Source: Larimichthys crocea (Eukaryota > Chordata > Actinopteri > Sciaenidae). Taken from it: 64,000 bases of DNA. Where the stretch lies: positions 6,046,097 to 6,110,096 of the forward strand of contig NC_040012.1 in the NCBI RefSeq assembly GCF_000972845.2, written 5' to 3'. The notes beneath the pieces are model-generated. The model saw only the letters and a list, made by a program, of their open reading frames with translations, had not been told where the DNA came from and ran no database searches. Shown here in pieces: positions 1-10,500 of this stretch. The translations under genes were made by a program, and so were the position numbers. Position 1 is the stretch's first letter. Each line of letters begins with the position of its first letter.

Positions 1-1132
1 TCATAGATTTAGTTTAGCTTTAACCAAACTGAACGTCTCCCTGTGGACGAGCTTTGCTGTAGCTCAGCTTGTTCCAGTGTGAAGTCATCGGCAGCTCAAA
101 ATATAAACGGACTGGCCTGACCAAGCTTTCCATCAGCATGCTGTTCATCATCTACTAGTTTAAAGAACGAGTCATTTCAAAGATTGAGTTGGGGACAGAG
201 GACTCGAACAAACATCACGTCTTAAAGTTGTTGGTGGGTTAACGGACAACAACTCGAGTCGACATCCAGCAGATTCACCATCTTTTAGCTCAGTTTTTGG
301 TCTCCACCAACAGGTTCCTCTATCGTTCAGTGAGTTTATTGGATGAAAACACAGAGAGCAAACAGTAAACCAAACCCCAGTCTTACCTTATTCGTGGCGT
401 AGCGGCTGCAGAAGTCGTTTCTTCATTGAATGAAGGTTCGTGTTAAACTCTGAGGCATCGTACTGAATCAGCTCTGATGGACGTGAGCAGAGGGTAGAAG
501 CTTCTTTAGGGCTTTTGTCGTCTTGTTTCCCAACAGAGCGAACTCTCAGCTCCACTAACTGTTTATCAGTCCTACCTGAGTATGTGAGGGGAGGAGGGGT
601 GGGCACCTTTATCCCCTTCAGTTCAGCTCTTATTGGCTATCAGGTGACACCTGAGCAGGAGCTTATCATGGTTTGGTTCCTGTGCAGGTATTTGAGGCTT
701 TTAAGGAGGTGGGGTCCTGACAGGGGGGGGGGCCCACAGAGTGGTCTTTGTCCCGCGGGGGGCTGGATCTGTGACCCTGAGGTCGACCCGGTTCTTATCT
801 GATCCTCCCAGGACTTCAGATCAATGAGCAGCAGCAGGGAGGGGCGGGCGGTCAGCGAGGAAGAGGAGCTGAGGGTTTAATGACGGGGCAGATAGTGGGG
901 CATTGTCTGGGACAGGTGCATCTGTGCGAGGGGGGACAGGTGTGTTTGTCTAATGACAGGAAGTGGATACAATTACAGGACAGAAGTCAGAGCTGATTAA
1001 ATATTCAGCCTCGTCTAAACTGCAAAGCACTGATGAGCTCATCCCTGTATCGTCGTCATCACGTGTTCTAGCTTACGGAGACTTTAGTGAACTGCGGCTG
1101 TTTTGGAAGAGGAGGTCTCCAGGACGGGGGGG
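1..1132. other. unassigned sequence left of hhla1
   Basis: I recognise no gene here. Short open frames occur on both strands but none resembles a known family. A minus-strand splice-donor-like site (GTAAG) lies near 384-388, just after an acceptor-like stretch, so a tiny exon of about 19 bp is conceivable but unsupported. The missing HHLA1 C-terminal block could in principle lie here or beyond the left edge; I looked for a Cys-rich block with a Trp-Phe core and did not find it. Confidence 0.3.
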
Positions 1133-1411
1133 CAGCGCCGGTCCTGGCCACATTTCGCCCTGGGCGAACACCCGACTCCCCCCCCCACCCCCGAGCGAAC
1201 ATTTTCTCGTGCGCCCTCATGGCCGCCCGTGCGCCCCTGGATGCGCCGTGCGCCCCAATCAGTCTGTCCGATGGGGGCCCGCTCCGCTAACTTCATGAGC
1301 GGTATCGAATATTCGCGAGTTTTTTTTTCTTTTTCGGGGCGCTCGTGCGCCCCCCACGGAGACTGCGCCCTGGGCGGCCGCCCACATTGCCCATAGCTAG
1401 GACCGGCCCTG
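1133..1411. mobile_element. hAT-like non-autonomous transposon (MITE)
   Basis: The left end starts CAGCGCCGGTCCT and the right end, reverse-complemented, starts CAGGGCCGGTCCT. Both ends then run into a GCCCTGGGCG motif, giving long imperfect terminal inverted repeats. The flanks carry a direct repeat of ACGGGGGG (1124-1131 and 412-419 of the next kilobase-relative block, i.e. 1412-1419) with one extra G on the left. An 8-bp target duplication fits the hAT superfamily. The interior is GC-rich and codes for nothing recognisable. Confidence 0.7.
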
Positions 1412-1433
1412 ACGGGGGGTACCAGCGTCATGC

Positions 1434-1600
1434 CAGAACAGGAGCTGGGAGAGCGGGCAGTGTAACCGGGCTCAGCAGCCTCTACGGACATAATGGCAGA
1501 GGAGGAGAGAGCGAAGAGGACGCTGACGGAGGAAGCTAAGAGGAGAAAATACTCTCATACTCCAACTGACTGACGAGGAGACACTGAGCGAGGCAGCTGA
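1434..1600 (+). repeat. interspersed repeat module, copy 1
   Basis: This is one of five copies in the window of a module containing AACCGGGCTCAGCAGC followed by a short coding-like frame that would start MAEEERAKRTLTEEAKRRK. The others are at 4598-4662, 4914-5150, 6146-6210 and 13446-13645. It directly follows the hAT-like element. It is probably part of a dispersed non-autonomous element and not a gene. Confidence 0.6.
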
Positions 1601-2030
1601 TAAAATTAAACATTTTTTTTATTGAATAATTTCTTAACAAACAAAGATTTCTAGTTTCTTTCCCCCCCAAAAAAACTTTACATGTTCAGTTAATCTCAGG
1701 AGTTTGATATTAAATATGATTTCCATAAATAGTCCAGGACGTTCAGTCACCGTGGAAACGTCCAGATTTTCCTCCAGACTTCAGATTCAGACCCAGCACG
1801 TCTCCTCGGCCCTAACGATAACTACATTATTATACTTTATAGTGACACATGTCAGATTACGGAGATGTCTCGTGGTTCGATTGTCCGGTATGTTCTGGTT
1901 CTGTTTGTTCCAGACGTGTTACTCATCTGCAGTCACTTCCTGTGATGATGAACAGCTCTTTGTGTCTCTCTGCTTCCACTGTGGTCACAGTTTATTGCAC
2001 ATCTTTGTCAGGCATCTCTGTTTCAGATCT

Positions 2031-2100
2031 GAGGAGGAGGAGGAGGAGGAGGAAGAGGAGGATGAGGAGGAGGAGGAAGAAGAGGAGGATGAGGAGGAGG
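2031..2100 (+). repeat. GAG/GAA-rich microsatellite
   Basis: About 70 bp of GAG, GAA and GAT triplets. Apparent Glu-rich or Arg-rich open frames across it are simply the translation of the microsatellite. Confidence 0.85.
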
Positions 2101-2105
2101 TTATC

Positions 2106-2512
2106 GTGCAAAATAAAACGCTTAAAAAACATAACAGATTTATTTGTAAGTAGAACTTTATCATGTTTGAATTATTTTATGTAGTCCAGCTCATGTGTCT
2201 TCAACAGTCTCTGTGTACTCTGGGCTCTAAAGTGTGGTCCAGGTACAGAAATCACCTGTGCAGGTAGGGGGCGTGGCCTCAGCAGCCCTGCAGTAAGCAG
2301 TGTGCTATGAGCATGTGACTGAGGAATAGCAGATATTCAAGTGGACCTGCATTAAATCTGGTTGTTTTAGTCAAGATGATGCTAAAATATATTTTCCAAC
2401 TATGTTTAAGTTCCCTGTTAAAGGACCAACCTTCAATTTTCTTTTATTCCTGTTTATTCCCATGGAAGGTTTCCAACTTTGCAAATTCCCAGAACTTTGC
2501 AACCCTATTTAT
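2106..2512. mobile_element. truncated copy of a hAT-like element
   Basis: This stretch matches 7345-7737 over about 400 bp. Shared landmarks are TCTGGGCTCTAAAGTGTGG, GGTAGGGGGCGTGGCCTCAG and CAAGTGGACCTGCA, ending with TTTGCAACCCTAT. The left terminal repeat seen in the 7174-7737 copy is absent, and the copy abuts the GAG microsatellite, so it is 5' truncated or interrupted. Confidence 0.65.
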
Positions 2513-2559
2513 GAGTTTGCGTGTAAACAGAGCCTCATAAATCTGACACACTGTTGTCA

Positions 2560-3090
2560 TTTCTGTGAAAGCTTCAGCAGCTTTTCGTGACGTTACGTGA
2601 TCCGACTGAGTTCAAGTTTCTTTCACTGTGCTCTCGCTCACTCTCAGGTCTCTCAGTTTCAAATCAGATCTGAAAAACGGAGTCTAAAAATAAACACAGA
2701 GAACTAATTAGAGCCGGAGAGAGTTCTGATGAGGCCGTGTGGTGGGATCAGCGCCGGATGATCGGCGTGTCAGAAGCTGTGAGAGAGGCTGGCTCTCTCC
2801 GCGACCTCTCGAAGCCCATTAGCTCGGAGGATTCATGGAGGCTCCTGAAGAGCTGCTCTAATGAGGTCTGATACTGACTCGCAGCAACATGGCTGACACG
2901 TCCTCATCAGGACAGGTGAAGGATGAAGCGAGCGCCCCAATTATTCCTGATTCTCACACTCACAGCTGTTTGTAGCCGGCTGTGCACCAACACGACTTTA
3001 CCTTAAAAATGTCTCTTTAAGTAGATCTTTTTTTTAAGTAAACAACAACAAATTAAACGTTTGTTGAACGCTGACAGACGGTTTGTACGT
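2560..3090. other. non-repetitive interval, possible conserved non-coding sequence
   Basis: I see no gene. The part at about 2700-2960 is non-repetitive and more GC-balanced than its surroundings, with TAAT-core stretches (GAACTAATTAGAGC). It could be a conserved non-coding element, but that cannot be judged from one sequence. Confidence 0.25.
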
Positions 3091-3112
3091 CCCCTTAAAG
3101 TAATATCACACA

Positions 3113-3186
3113 AGGTCGTGCTGTTATACTGAATATCAGCACGGCTGTGATTCAGTCGTACGTTATTCAGTATAACAGCACGACCT
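3113..3186. repeat. perfect 23-bp inverted repeat (hairpin)
   Basis: The arm beginning AGGTCGTGCTGTTATAC at 3113-3135 is exactly complementary to 3164-3186, with a 28-nt loop. The same hairpin recurs at 49044-49106 with two mismatches, so it is part of the mobile element and not a local terminator. Confidence 0.9.
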
Positions 3187-3300
3187 CGAGTGTGATATTA
3201 CTTTTATACAACAGCTCTACACAAGCCATTCATTAGTGACAGCAGATTATGATCAGTTCATGTATTTAATCATTTATTTGGTTAACAATGGTCATTACAT

Positions 3301-3735
3301 AACGCTGGTCTAACATTAAAATAACGTTGGTCTAACATTAAAATAATGTTGGTCTAACATTAAAATAACGTTGGTCTAACACTAAAATAATGTTGGTCTA
3401 ACATTAAAGTAACGTTGGTCTAACACTAAAATAACGTTGGTCTAACATTAAAATAACGTTGGTCTAAGAACGTTGGTCTAACATTAAAGTAACGTTGGTC
3501 TAACATTAAAAAAACGTTGGTCTAACATTAATGTAACGCTGGTCTAACATTAAAATAACGTTGGTCTAACATTAAAATAACGTTGGTCTAACAACGTTGG
3601 TCTAACATTAAAGTAACGTTGGTCTAACATTAAAATAACGTTTGTCTAACACTAAAGTAACGTTGGTCTAACATTAAAGTAACGCTGGTCTAACATTAAA
3701 ATAACGTTGGTCTAACATTAAAGTAACGCTGGTAG
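3301..3735. repeat. 22-bp tandem repeat array inside the TIR element
   Basis: About 21 head-to-tail units built on AACGTTGGTCTAACATTAAA plus two bases. Two units are shortened to 14 bp. Variants change ACGTT to ACGCT or ATGTT. The array lies wholly within the TIR element. Confidence 0.9.
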
Positions 3736-3820
3736 AGTTGTTGAATCTCGTGTTTCTACAGTGACGTGTTGTTACGGACACGTAATGAATTGTTCAGATG
3801 TCTCATATTTCTTAAAGGGA

Positions 3821-4390
3821 GTTTGACTTTTATTTCTTTCTTAGTGAGACTTTAATGAGGAATCCAGCAGCAGCCTTGAGTCTGTACAGTAAATAAGAGT
3901 CTGCTGGCTGCTTTAACCTCACGTTAACAACAAGTCTTCAGGAAGTCACTGCACCACATATTTGCCCACATGAGCCACCCTAACATCAAATTGTTGCTTT
4001 GACAGTTCAGTCTTTGTACAAATGAAAAATAAACAGTACACAACGAGCTCATCGCTCCATCGATCGTATTGTTTCCACCTACTTCTGGAGAAGGAGATTC
4101 TCCTGACCCGCCGACACACCTCAGATGTGTGTTTTTCATACCAGACCTGGCTGTTGTCACAGTATCTGTAAGACCAGAGTACATCTATGTCACATATTAT
4201 TGTTTATGACGATATTTCAACACGTTGACCGGTGTCCCGTTACTCTCAACACAAACACGTTAGCTTTGGTAACTCTCAACACTCAACCAAGCATCCAATA
4301 ACAATTTACTCTGTCGCTCTGTACTCCAATCACAGTTGAGCTCCTGTGCTGTACTTAGACATGAAACTAAATGCGTTTATCGATCAGTGG
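3821..4390. other. intergenic sequence downstream of the hhla1 stop
   Basis: I see no gene and no strong repeat here. The hhla1 3' UTR should lie in this interval because the reading frame ends at 4391, but I could not pick out a convincing polyadenylation site. Confidence 0.3.
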
Positions 4391-4551
4391 TCACCTTTTC
4401 TTGCGCGCCTTGCGGCCGAAGGGTCTGCAGATGCACTGAGCGAAGAACTTGCAGAGTTCAAGGACGCACGGCTGCAGCTTGTGAGCGCTGACGGTCGTCG
4501 TGCTGCCGGAGAACGAGGCGTCCGTCAGCTCCGGCCTTCTCCAAGGACAAC
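4391..4551 (-). CDS. hhla1: hhla1 terminal Cys-rich exon
   Basis: The acceptor follows a pyrimidine-rich run (CTCTCTTGTCTGTCTG) and starts the exon in phase 1. The coded LQPCVLELCKFFAQCIC aligns with the human LNPCLMELCQFFQQCLC. The frame then reads a basic stretch (RPFGRKARKKR) and stops with TGA at 4391. An alternative is splicing at the GTGACC donor that overlaps the stop codon (exon end 4395) to an unseen last exon, as human HHLA1 has about 45 further residues. The exon is GC-rich. Confidence 0.7.
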
Positions 4552-7500
4552 CTCTCAACAGACAGACAAGAGAGCTCACGTCATGACCAAACACAATGTA
4601 ACCGGGCTCAGCAGCTTCTATGGGCATAATGGCAGAGGAGAAGAGAGTGAAGAGGACGCTGTCAACCATCATTTTATGGAGGAAATGTTTTCTGGTTTTC
4701 CCTCCGATGTCCTCCGGCTGCTCCGCCTCAACTCTCTGTGATTTACAGAGTTTATGATGGACAGTGAAGTAACCTGCTGACAGCTGTAGCTGCTGTTAGC
4801 TCAGTTTGTTAGCCGGGCTGCCCGGTCTGTGAGCTCAGAGCACCGGGGAGAGTGTTAGTGTTTGTACCACAAAGAAGAAGAGGAGGTTTTAACCCTCAGG
4901 TGGATGGGGAACAGGAGCCAGAACAGGAGCTAGGCAAATGGGCAATGTAACCAGGCTCAGCAGCCTCTATGGACGTAATGACAGAGGAGAAGAGGACGCT
5001 GATGGAGGAAGCTAAGAAGAGAAAAGGAGAGAGTGAGCGAGCAAGAAGCCGCCGGACAAGAGTAAATGTGGGACTGACTTTTAGTGGTTGGTGAGAGCTT
5101 GGTGAAATAAAAGGCTGAAAGACAGACGCCGAGCTGGGCTGACTGCTGCTGGACTAGGCAGTGATACAGTTTAGAGACACATTTAATACATATTTGTGAT
5201 TTTATCCTTATTTATTTATTCACGTTCTGTCTCAGCCGACATGAATCTGTTGAAAAACCTGCAGCTCTTTCCACTCCAACGCAAAAAGCAACAGCAGGCT
5301 GATCTGCAGCGTGCATCGACACACACACACACACACACTCTCAGAGATGTGCAGCTGGGTAACAAACACTCATTTTACTACACACTAATGACTCAGTGAC
5401 AAATTGCACAGGATGCTCCGGCCGGCCGTCTGTTGCTAGGCAGAACTCAGTGGGGGAGCAGCTGCTGGCTCTGCAGTGAGATGTTACTGCCATCTAGTGG
5501 TCCACACGGGAAGTGTCGGGAAACATTAAGTCTGCATTTCCAAAGTTTCATTCACGATTTATCTCACGTCGACTAAAACAGAGCTCTCTTTACTCCAAGA
5601 TTAAATATACTTTTCTTATTTACATCATACTGTATGTTGACTAGACAGCACCTCCTTCACGCTGACACCTCGCCTCCTTCACTGTGCTCCTCATCAGCAG
5701 GTTGTCCGGCACTACCAGCCATCAGCACCAGGACAGACACAGAGACAACACCTCCCTTTCTCACATTATCATGTTTCTCCTGGATATCAGGACACGTTGA
5801 ATTTAATTTACGTTTTGAAATATGATTATTCAGGATGTGAAACGTCACGTGATCATACACACGTGATGAACTGTTTTTTATGTGACTGAGAATATTTGGC
5901 TTCAATTCACTTTTAACCTTTAAACCATCGAAGCTTCCACACAAAGACGACCGAGCCTGCGTTACCATAGTTACTATCTTTTAGCCTCCAGCATGGCTCC
6001 CGCTCCATCACACACACACACACACACACACACCTTTCTAAAATTGAATCAGTCGTTGTCGTTGACTGCAGCGAACAACAACAGGTTATTTAATACGAAG
6101 ACTTCAAACCTGACTGAGCTCAGCGACACACACACAGTACAGGCCTGAGGCTCAGCAGCTTCTATGGACATAATGGCAGAGGAGAAGAGAGTGAAGAGGA
6201 CGCTGAAGCAGACACTCATACTGGACCCAGAAGAAGTCCTTACCTGGTTGCTCCACAGGTGTGTTGGAGGTTGTAGGTCTCCTGCTGAGAGGTCCCGTCG
6301 GTCCTGCTGTGGGATGAACTGTGAGCTGCCTTGTTGTAGCTGTAGTTAGCCGGGTCAGACTGAGAACCGGTGAGGACGTGGTGGCTTTGGTCGAGGCGGT
6401 GGTCAGTCGGGTCGTTCGAGGTCTCGCTGTGGTTGGAGCTGCAGCTGTAGTGACGGATGCAGTGGTGACTCGCAGGGTGGTTGCTGGTTGCGTTGATATG
6501 ATTGGTTGTGAAATCATTGTTGCTGTTTTTTCTGCAGCTTTCGTCGTCGCGTGCGGTCGTCCGCCCGCTGTAGTTTGACTCTGAGACATGACGGTTGTAG
6601 GTTGTCGAGACGTTGCGGGCGGACGGGCAGTGGTGATCTTTGCTGTTATAGCGACTGTTTCATCAACACCTGTTGGTGAAACTGATGAACCAAACACAGG
6701 GAAGAGGTCACGGCAAGAGATCACGGTAAGAGATCACGGTAAGAGGTCAGGGTAAGAGGTCAGGGTAAGAGATCACAGCAAGAGGTCAGGGTAAGAGGTC
6801 ACAGTAAGAGGTCACGGTAAGAGGTCACAGCAAGAGGTCACGGTAAGAGGTCACGGCAAGAGGTCACGGTAAGAGGTCAGGGTAAGAGATCACAGCAAGA
6901 GGTCAGGGTAAGAGATCACAGTAAGAGGTCACGGTAAGAGGTCACAGTAAGAGGTCATGGTAAGAGGTCAGATTAATGGACCTTTTTCCTAGAAAACTTC
7001 ATGATGTTTTGGGAAAACCATTCCTCATTTACAGATATCTAAAATCAAGTGTCACATTGTCTCTTCATGGGTTTGAATTTTCTTCAGTCCTCCGTGTTTC
7101 TACGTTTTTACCAAAACCACAAAGTCGTAGAAAGCAGTCAGTCAGTCAGTCAGTCAGTCAGTCTTGCTCACAAATAGAGCTGCAAAGGGGCAAACCGTTT
7201 CAGGTAAATCTCTGTAAACTTTCCATGAATTTTGAAAATATTCCAAATCAGAAACTCCATGGGAATTAACGTGAATTTATGATAATTAAGTGTAAATTGT
7301 GGGTAATTCAAACAAAGTGTATCACATCCAAACATAAATCTAAACATGCAAAATAAAACCATTAAAAAACATAATCTGTAAGTAGAATTTTATCAAGTTT
7401 GAATTATTTTATTGAACAATATCAATGTCTCTGTGTGCTCTGGGCTCTAAAGTGTGGTCCAGGTACAGAAATAACCTGTGCAGGTAGGGGGCGTGGCCTC

Positions 7501-10500
7501 AGCAGCCCTGCAGTAAGCAGTGTGCTATATGCATGTGACCGAGGAAGAGCAAATATTCAAGTGGACCTGCAGGAAATCTGGTTGTTTTAGTCAAGATGAT
7601 GATAAAATATATTTTCACCAACTATATTTAAATTCCCTGTAAAAAGGCCGACCTTCAATTTTGATAAATTCACAGTTTATTCCCATAAATTTTCCTGTAA
7701 ATTAAATAAAAAAATTCCTGTACTTTTGCAACCCTATTCACAAGTGAAGAAGGGTTGGCAGTACTGTGGACGTTGTACTGGTCCGTTGTGGTTCAGAGGG
7801 AGCTGAGCCTGACGTTCCAACCTTCACCTCTGACAGAACGAGATTGCGGACACGAGAGGCTGAAACGAGCTTCCTCCACCAGGTGGCCGGGCTCGAGGAG
7901 AGCTGCTGTTCCTTCACGTCACATCACATCTGATTAGGATGTGATGGGCGCCTTCCTTTGGAGGCGTTTGATGTTCAGGGCACCCCAACCGAGAGGAGAC
8001 CCCGGGGCAGATCTGGGAGGAGCTGGAATATGTTGCTGGGGAGAAGAACGTCTGAAACGCCCTGCTAAACCCCGGATAAGAGGAAGAGGATGGATGGATG
8101 AAAGGACCTGATCTTTTTAGAGGTTCAGGTGACAGGACATCACCTACTGCTTGTCTGCGGGCATCAGACTGAAGAGAACAAGTCGAAGCTTAAATTAAAC
8201 ATGAACGCCGGCCTCCTGTCCAGACTCACCGTGTGCAGTAGAATGGACTCTGCTGGTTAACATGGAGCTCATCCCAGACGGAGCGATGTGACTCAGATTG
8301 GTGGGGAGGTGGTGCCAATCTGAGGTTTAAAATAGTACGAGTGGAAACAAAGAATGAAAGTCCTGAAGGTGACGACAGATGCTTCAATGAGCTCCTTAAG
8401 AACGTGTTGAGTTACTCACCGTCAGGCAGTCTGATGGAGGAGAGGTTACCCACTGGAAGAAGAAGAAGAAGTTAGTTTAATGGTAAATCTGAGATTTCAG
8501 ACTAAACTCCATCAGGCTTGTGCCGTGAGTCCACGCTGCCGTCAGTGTGTGTCGGACACAAACCTCTGTGTGGTCCTTCCACGATGGTCTGGTTGTAGAG
8601 TGGAGTGATGGAGTCGAACTCCCACAGCTCGGACACCTCTCTGCCTGGACAAAACACACATCACGTTCACGCGACGACTCTCTGAGGAGCATCGAAATCT
8701 TTTAAGACGTTTTCTGTACAAAGTACAAACATGTGATCTATCTGACAGAACATCTGAGTGACTCACTGTGTAACTGATGTAACTAAGTACGTCTACACAC
8801 TTTAATGCTTCACTGATTATAGTCCAGTCTTCATGTATACCTCATGTATTAGAGAGCTAACACTTCCTTTGGGAAACAGCAGCATGGGAACTGAAATCAT
8901 TGCTCGTTTGTTTGTCTGAAGTTCAATCAGTCATCATCATTATTGTACAGATACAGAGAGGTTTAAATAAGAACACATCCATGTTGTTACATTTAGTTTA
9001 TTGGCTTTATAACGTCTCTGTATTAACAGATCCAGTGCAGTCGCCTCTGCCAGTGGTTCAGTCTCAGGTAAAGCCAGGTGAACTATTTAAACAGCTGCTG
9101 TTGGTGAAACTGGATCATGTTTTAAGGAGAAAATGTTTTCTGCCTCAGTTTTTGGTGGGTTACAGTCTCCTGATGGACTCACCGGGGACTCAGTGGAACA
9201 GGTCCGGTGAGTTCTACTTACCCATCTTACCCGCCATCACACAGATGTAGATACAGTCTGAGTTGTTCCTCTGGCTTACTGAGACACACAAACAACACAA
9301 TATGAAAACCGGCCGGTAAACAACGAGAAACACGTAGACGCTGTTCAGTTTGCACCACCCACCTGACAAGATGGAGGCAGATTTAAAGAGCTCGTGGAGG
9401 TAACTCGTCGAGTTTCCCATCACGTCCAACAGGATGGCCGTGAAGTCTGAATGAGATCAGAAGTAACGTAATCAGAACAAATACTCGAGTACAGCTGAAC
9501 ATAGTTACCACGGTGGGATTACACTCTGACACCGGGGCCAACATGCAGCGTTGCTTTAACATTCAGGATGACATAAATATTCTGAATACCTGTCAGGTCG
9601 TTGGTCTCGTTGGTGACGCAGTAGCAGAATCTTCTCCTGAACGTGCTGCTCTCTAAATTCTTAATGCTGGAAACTGCAAAACACACGACGACGTCAGAAG
9701 CAGCTGACACAAAATAAACTGATTTCATCTGACGTCAGGATCCTTTTTGAACCCTCAGTAAATGATGCACTTGAGAACGAGTGTTTCAAACATTCAAAAT
9801 GTGGTTTAAAGTTTAAATGAAAATATCTGGATGATAGAATCAGTTTAAAAATAAGATGTGGATGTCAACATGTGCATAAACCATTAATATGAAGTCATGT
9901 TAATCTGTTCAAACGTGGACAGGGCGACGCAGTGACACATCCAAACCACTAGATGTCACCACAGACAAAGTTCTGTTTGTCATGGACCCTGCAAAGCTGC
10001 CGTGAACAGTAAAGAGACGCAGCTCAGACACGTTGGTTAACTGTGTGTTATCTCTTGTTACTGGGCAGAAGAAGTTTACAGAGTTCATATTTACTGTTGT
10101 AGACCAACAGGGTGAGTTTATGGAGAGCCAGAGAGCTGTAGGACGTCACGCTGAGGAGGGAGAAGAGCTGACGGGAGCCTGGAAGTCAAGAAGAGACTGA
10201 ATGTTACGTCACGATGATTCATATTCCTGCGTTCGTGTTTCGTTTCACTGCTGTAGACGTTTAATGTGGAGCTCAGTTTATCGACTTTATCTGCTGTCGG
10301 CGAGTTTAATCTACAGCAATGCATCATGGTCTATAAACTCGTCATCTGTTTGTCTGTCCAGATTTTTTTTTAAAGAGTTTATTCATCTGAAGAACGAGGA
10401 GAACTTTCTCAACTCTTCATCCTTCAGTAACAGGTCTGGAGAGACGTGGTTTTCACTGGACAGGAACAGTGTAATCTTGAAATGTAACTAGTAACTAAAG

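Larger units (their letters stand above)
3091..3820. mobile_element. TIR element with internal palindrome and satellite, copy 1
   Basis: The left end (CCCCTTAAAGTAATAT) and the right end read in reverse complement (TCCCTTTAAGAAATAT) form imperfect terminal inverted repeats. Inside are a perfect 23-bp palindromic stem (3113-3135 with 3164-3186) and an array of about 21 units of a 22-bp repeat (3301-3735). A second copy with the same ends and stem but almost no satellite lies at 49024-49648. No transposase frame is present, so the element is non-autonomous. I cannot assign the superfamily. Confidence 0.6.

Noticed and set aside
1704..2153. 149-residue frame with a Glu-rich tail
   Set aside because: The tail is a GAG microsatellite and the rest has no recognisable domain.
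3301..3735. CRISPR-like regularly spaced repeat
   Set aside because: The units are contiguous 22-bp tandem repeats without unique spacers, in a vertebrate genome.
3924..4184. 86-residue minus-strand frame near the left of hhla1
   Set aside because: I tested it as the missing HHLA1 C-terminus; there is no match to the Cys-rich pattern.
8228..8250. A 23-bp minus-strand segment with good acceptor and donor between hhla1 exon 9 and the mucin exon
   Set aside because: Its length would break the phase-1 pattern and the frame into the mucin exon, whereas joining exon 9 directly keeps it open.
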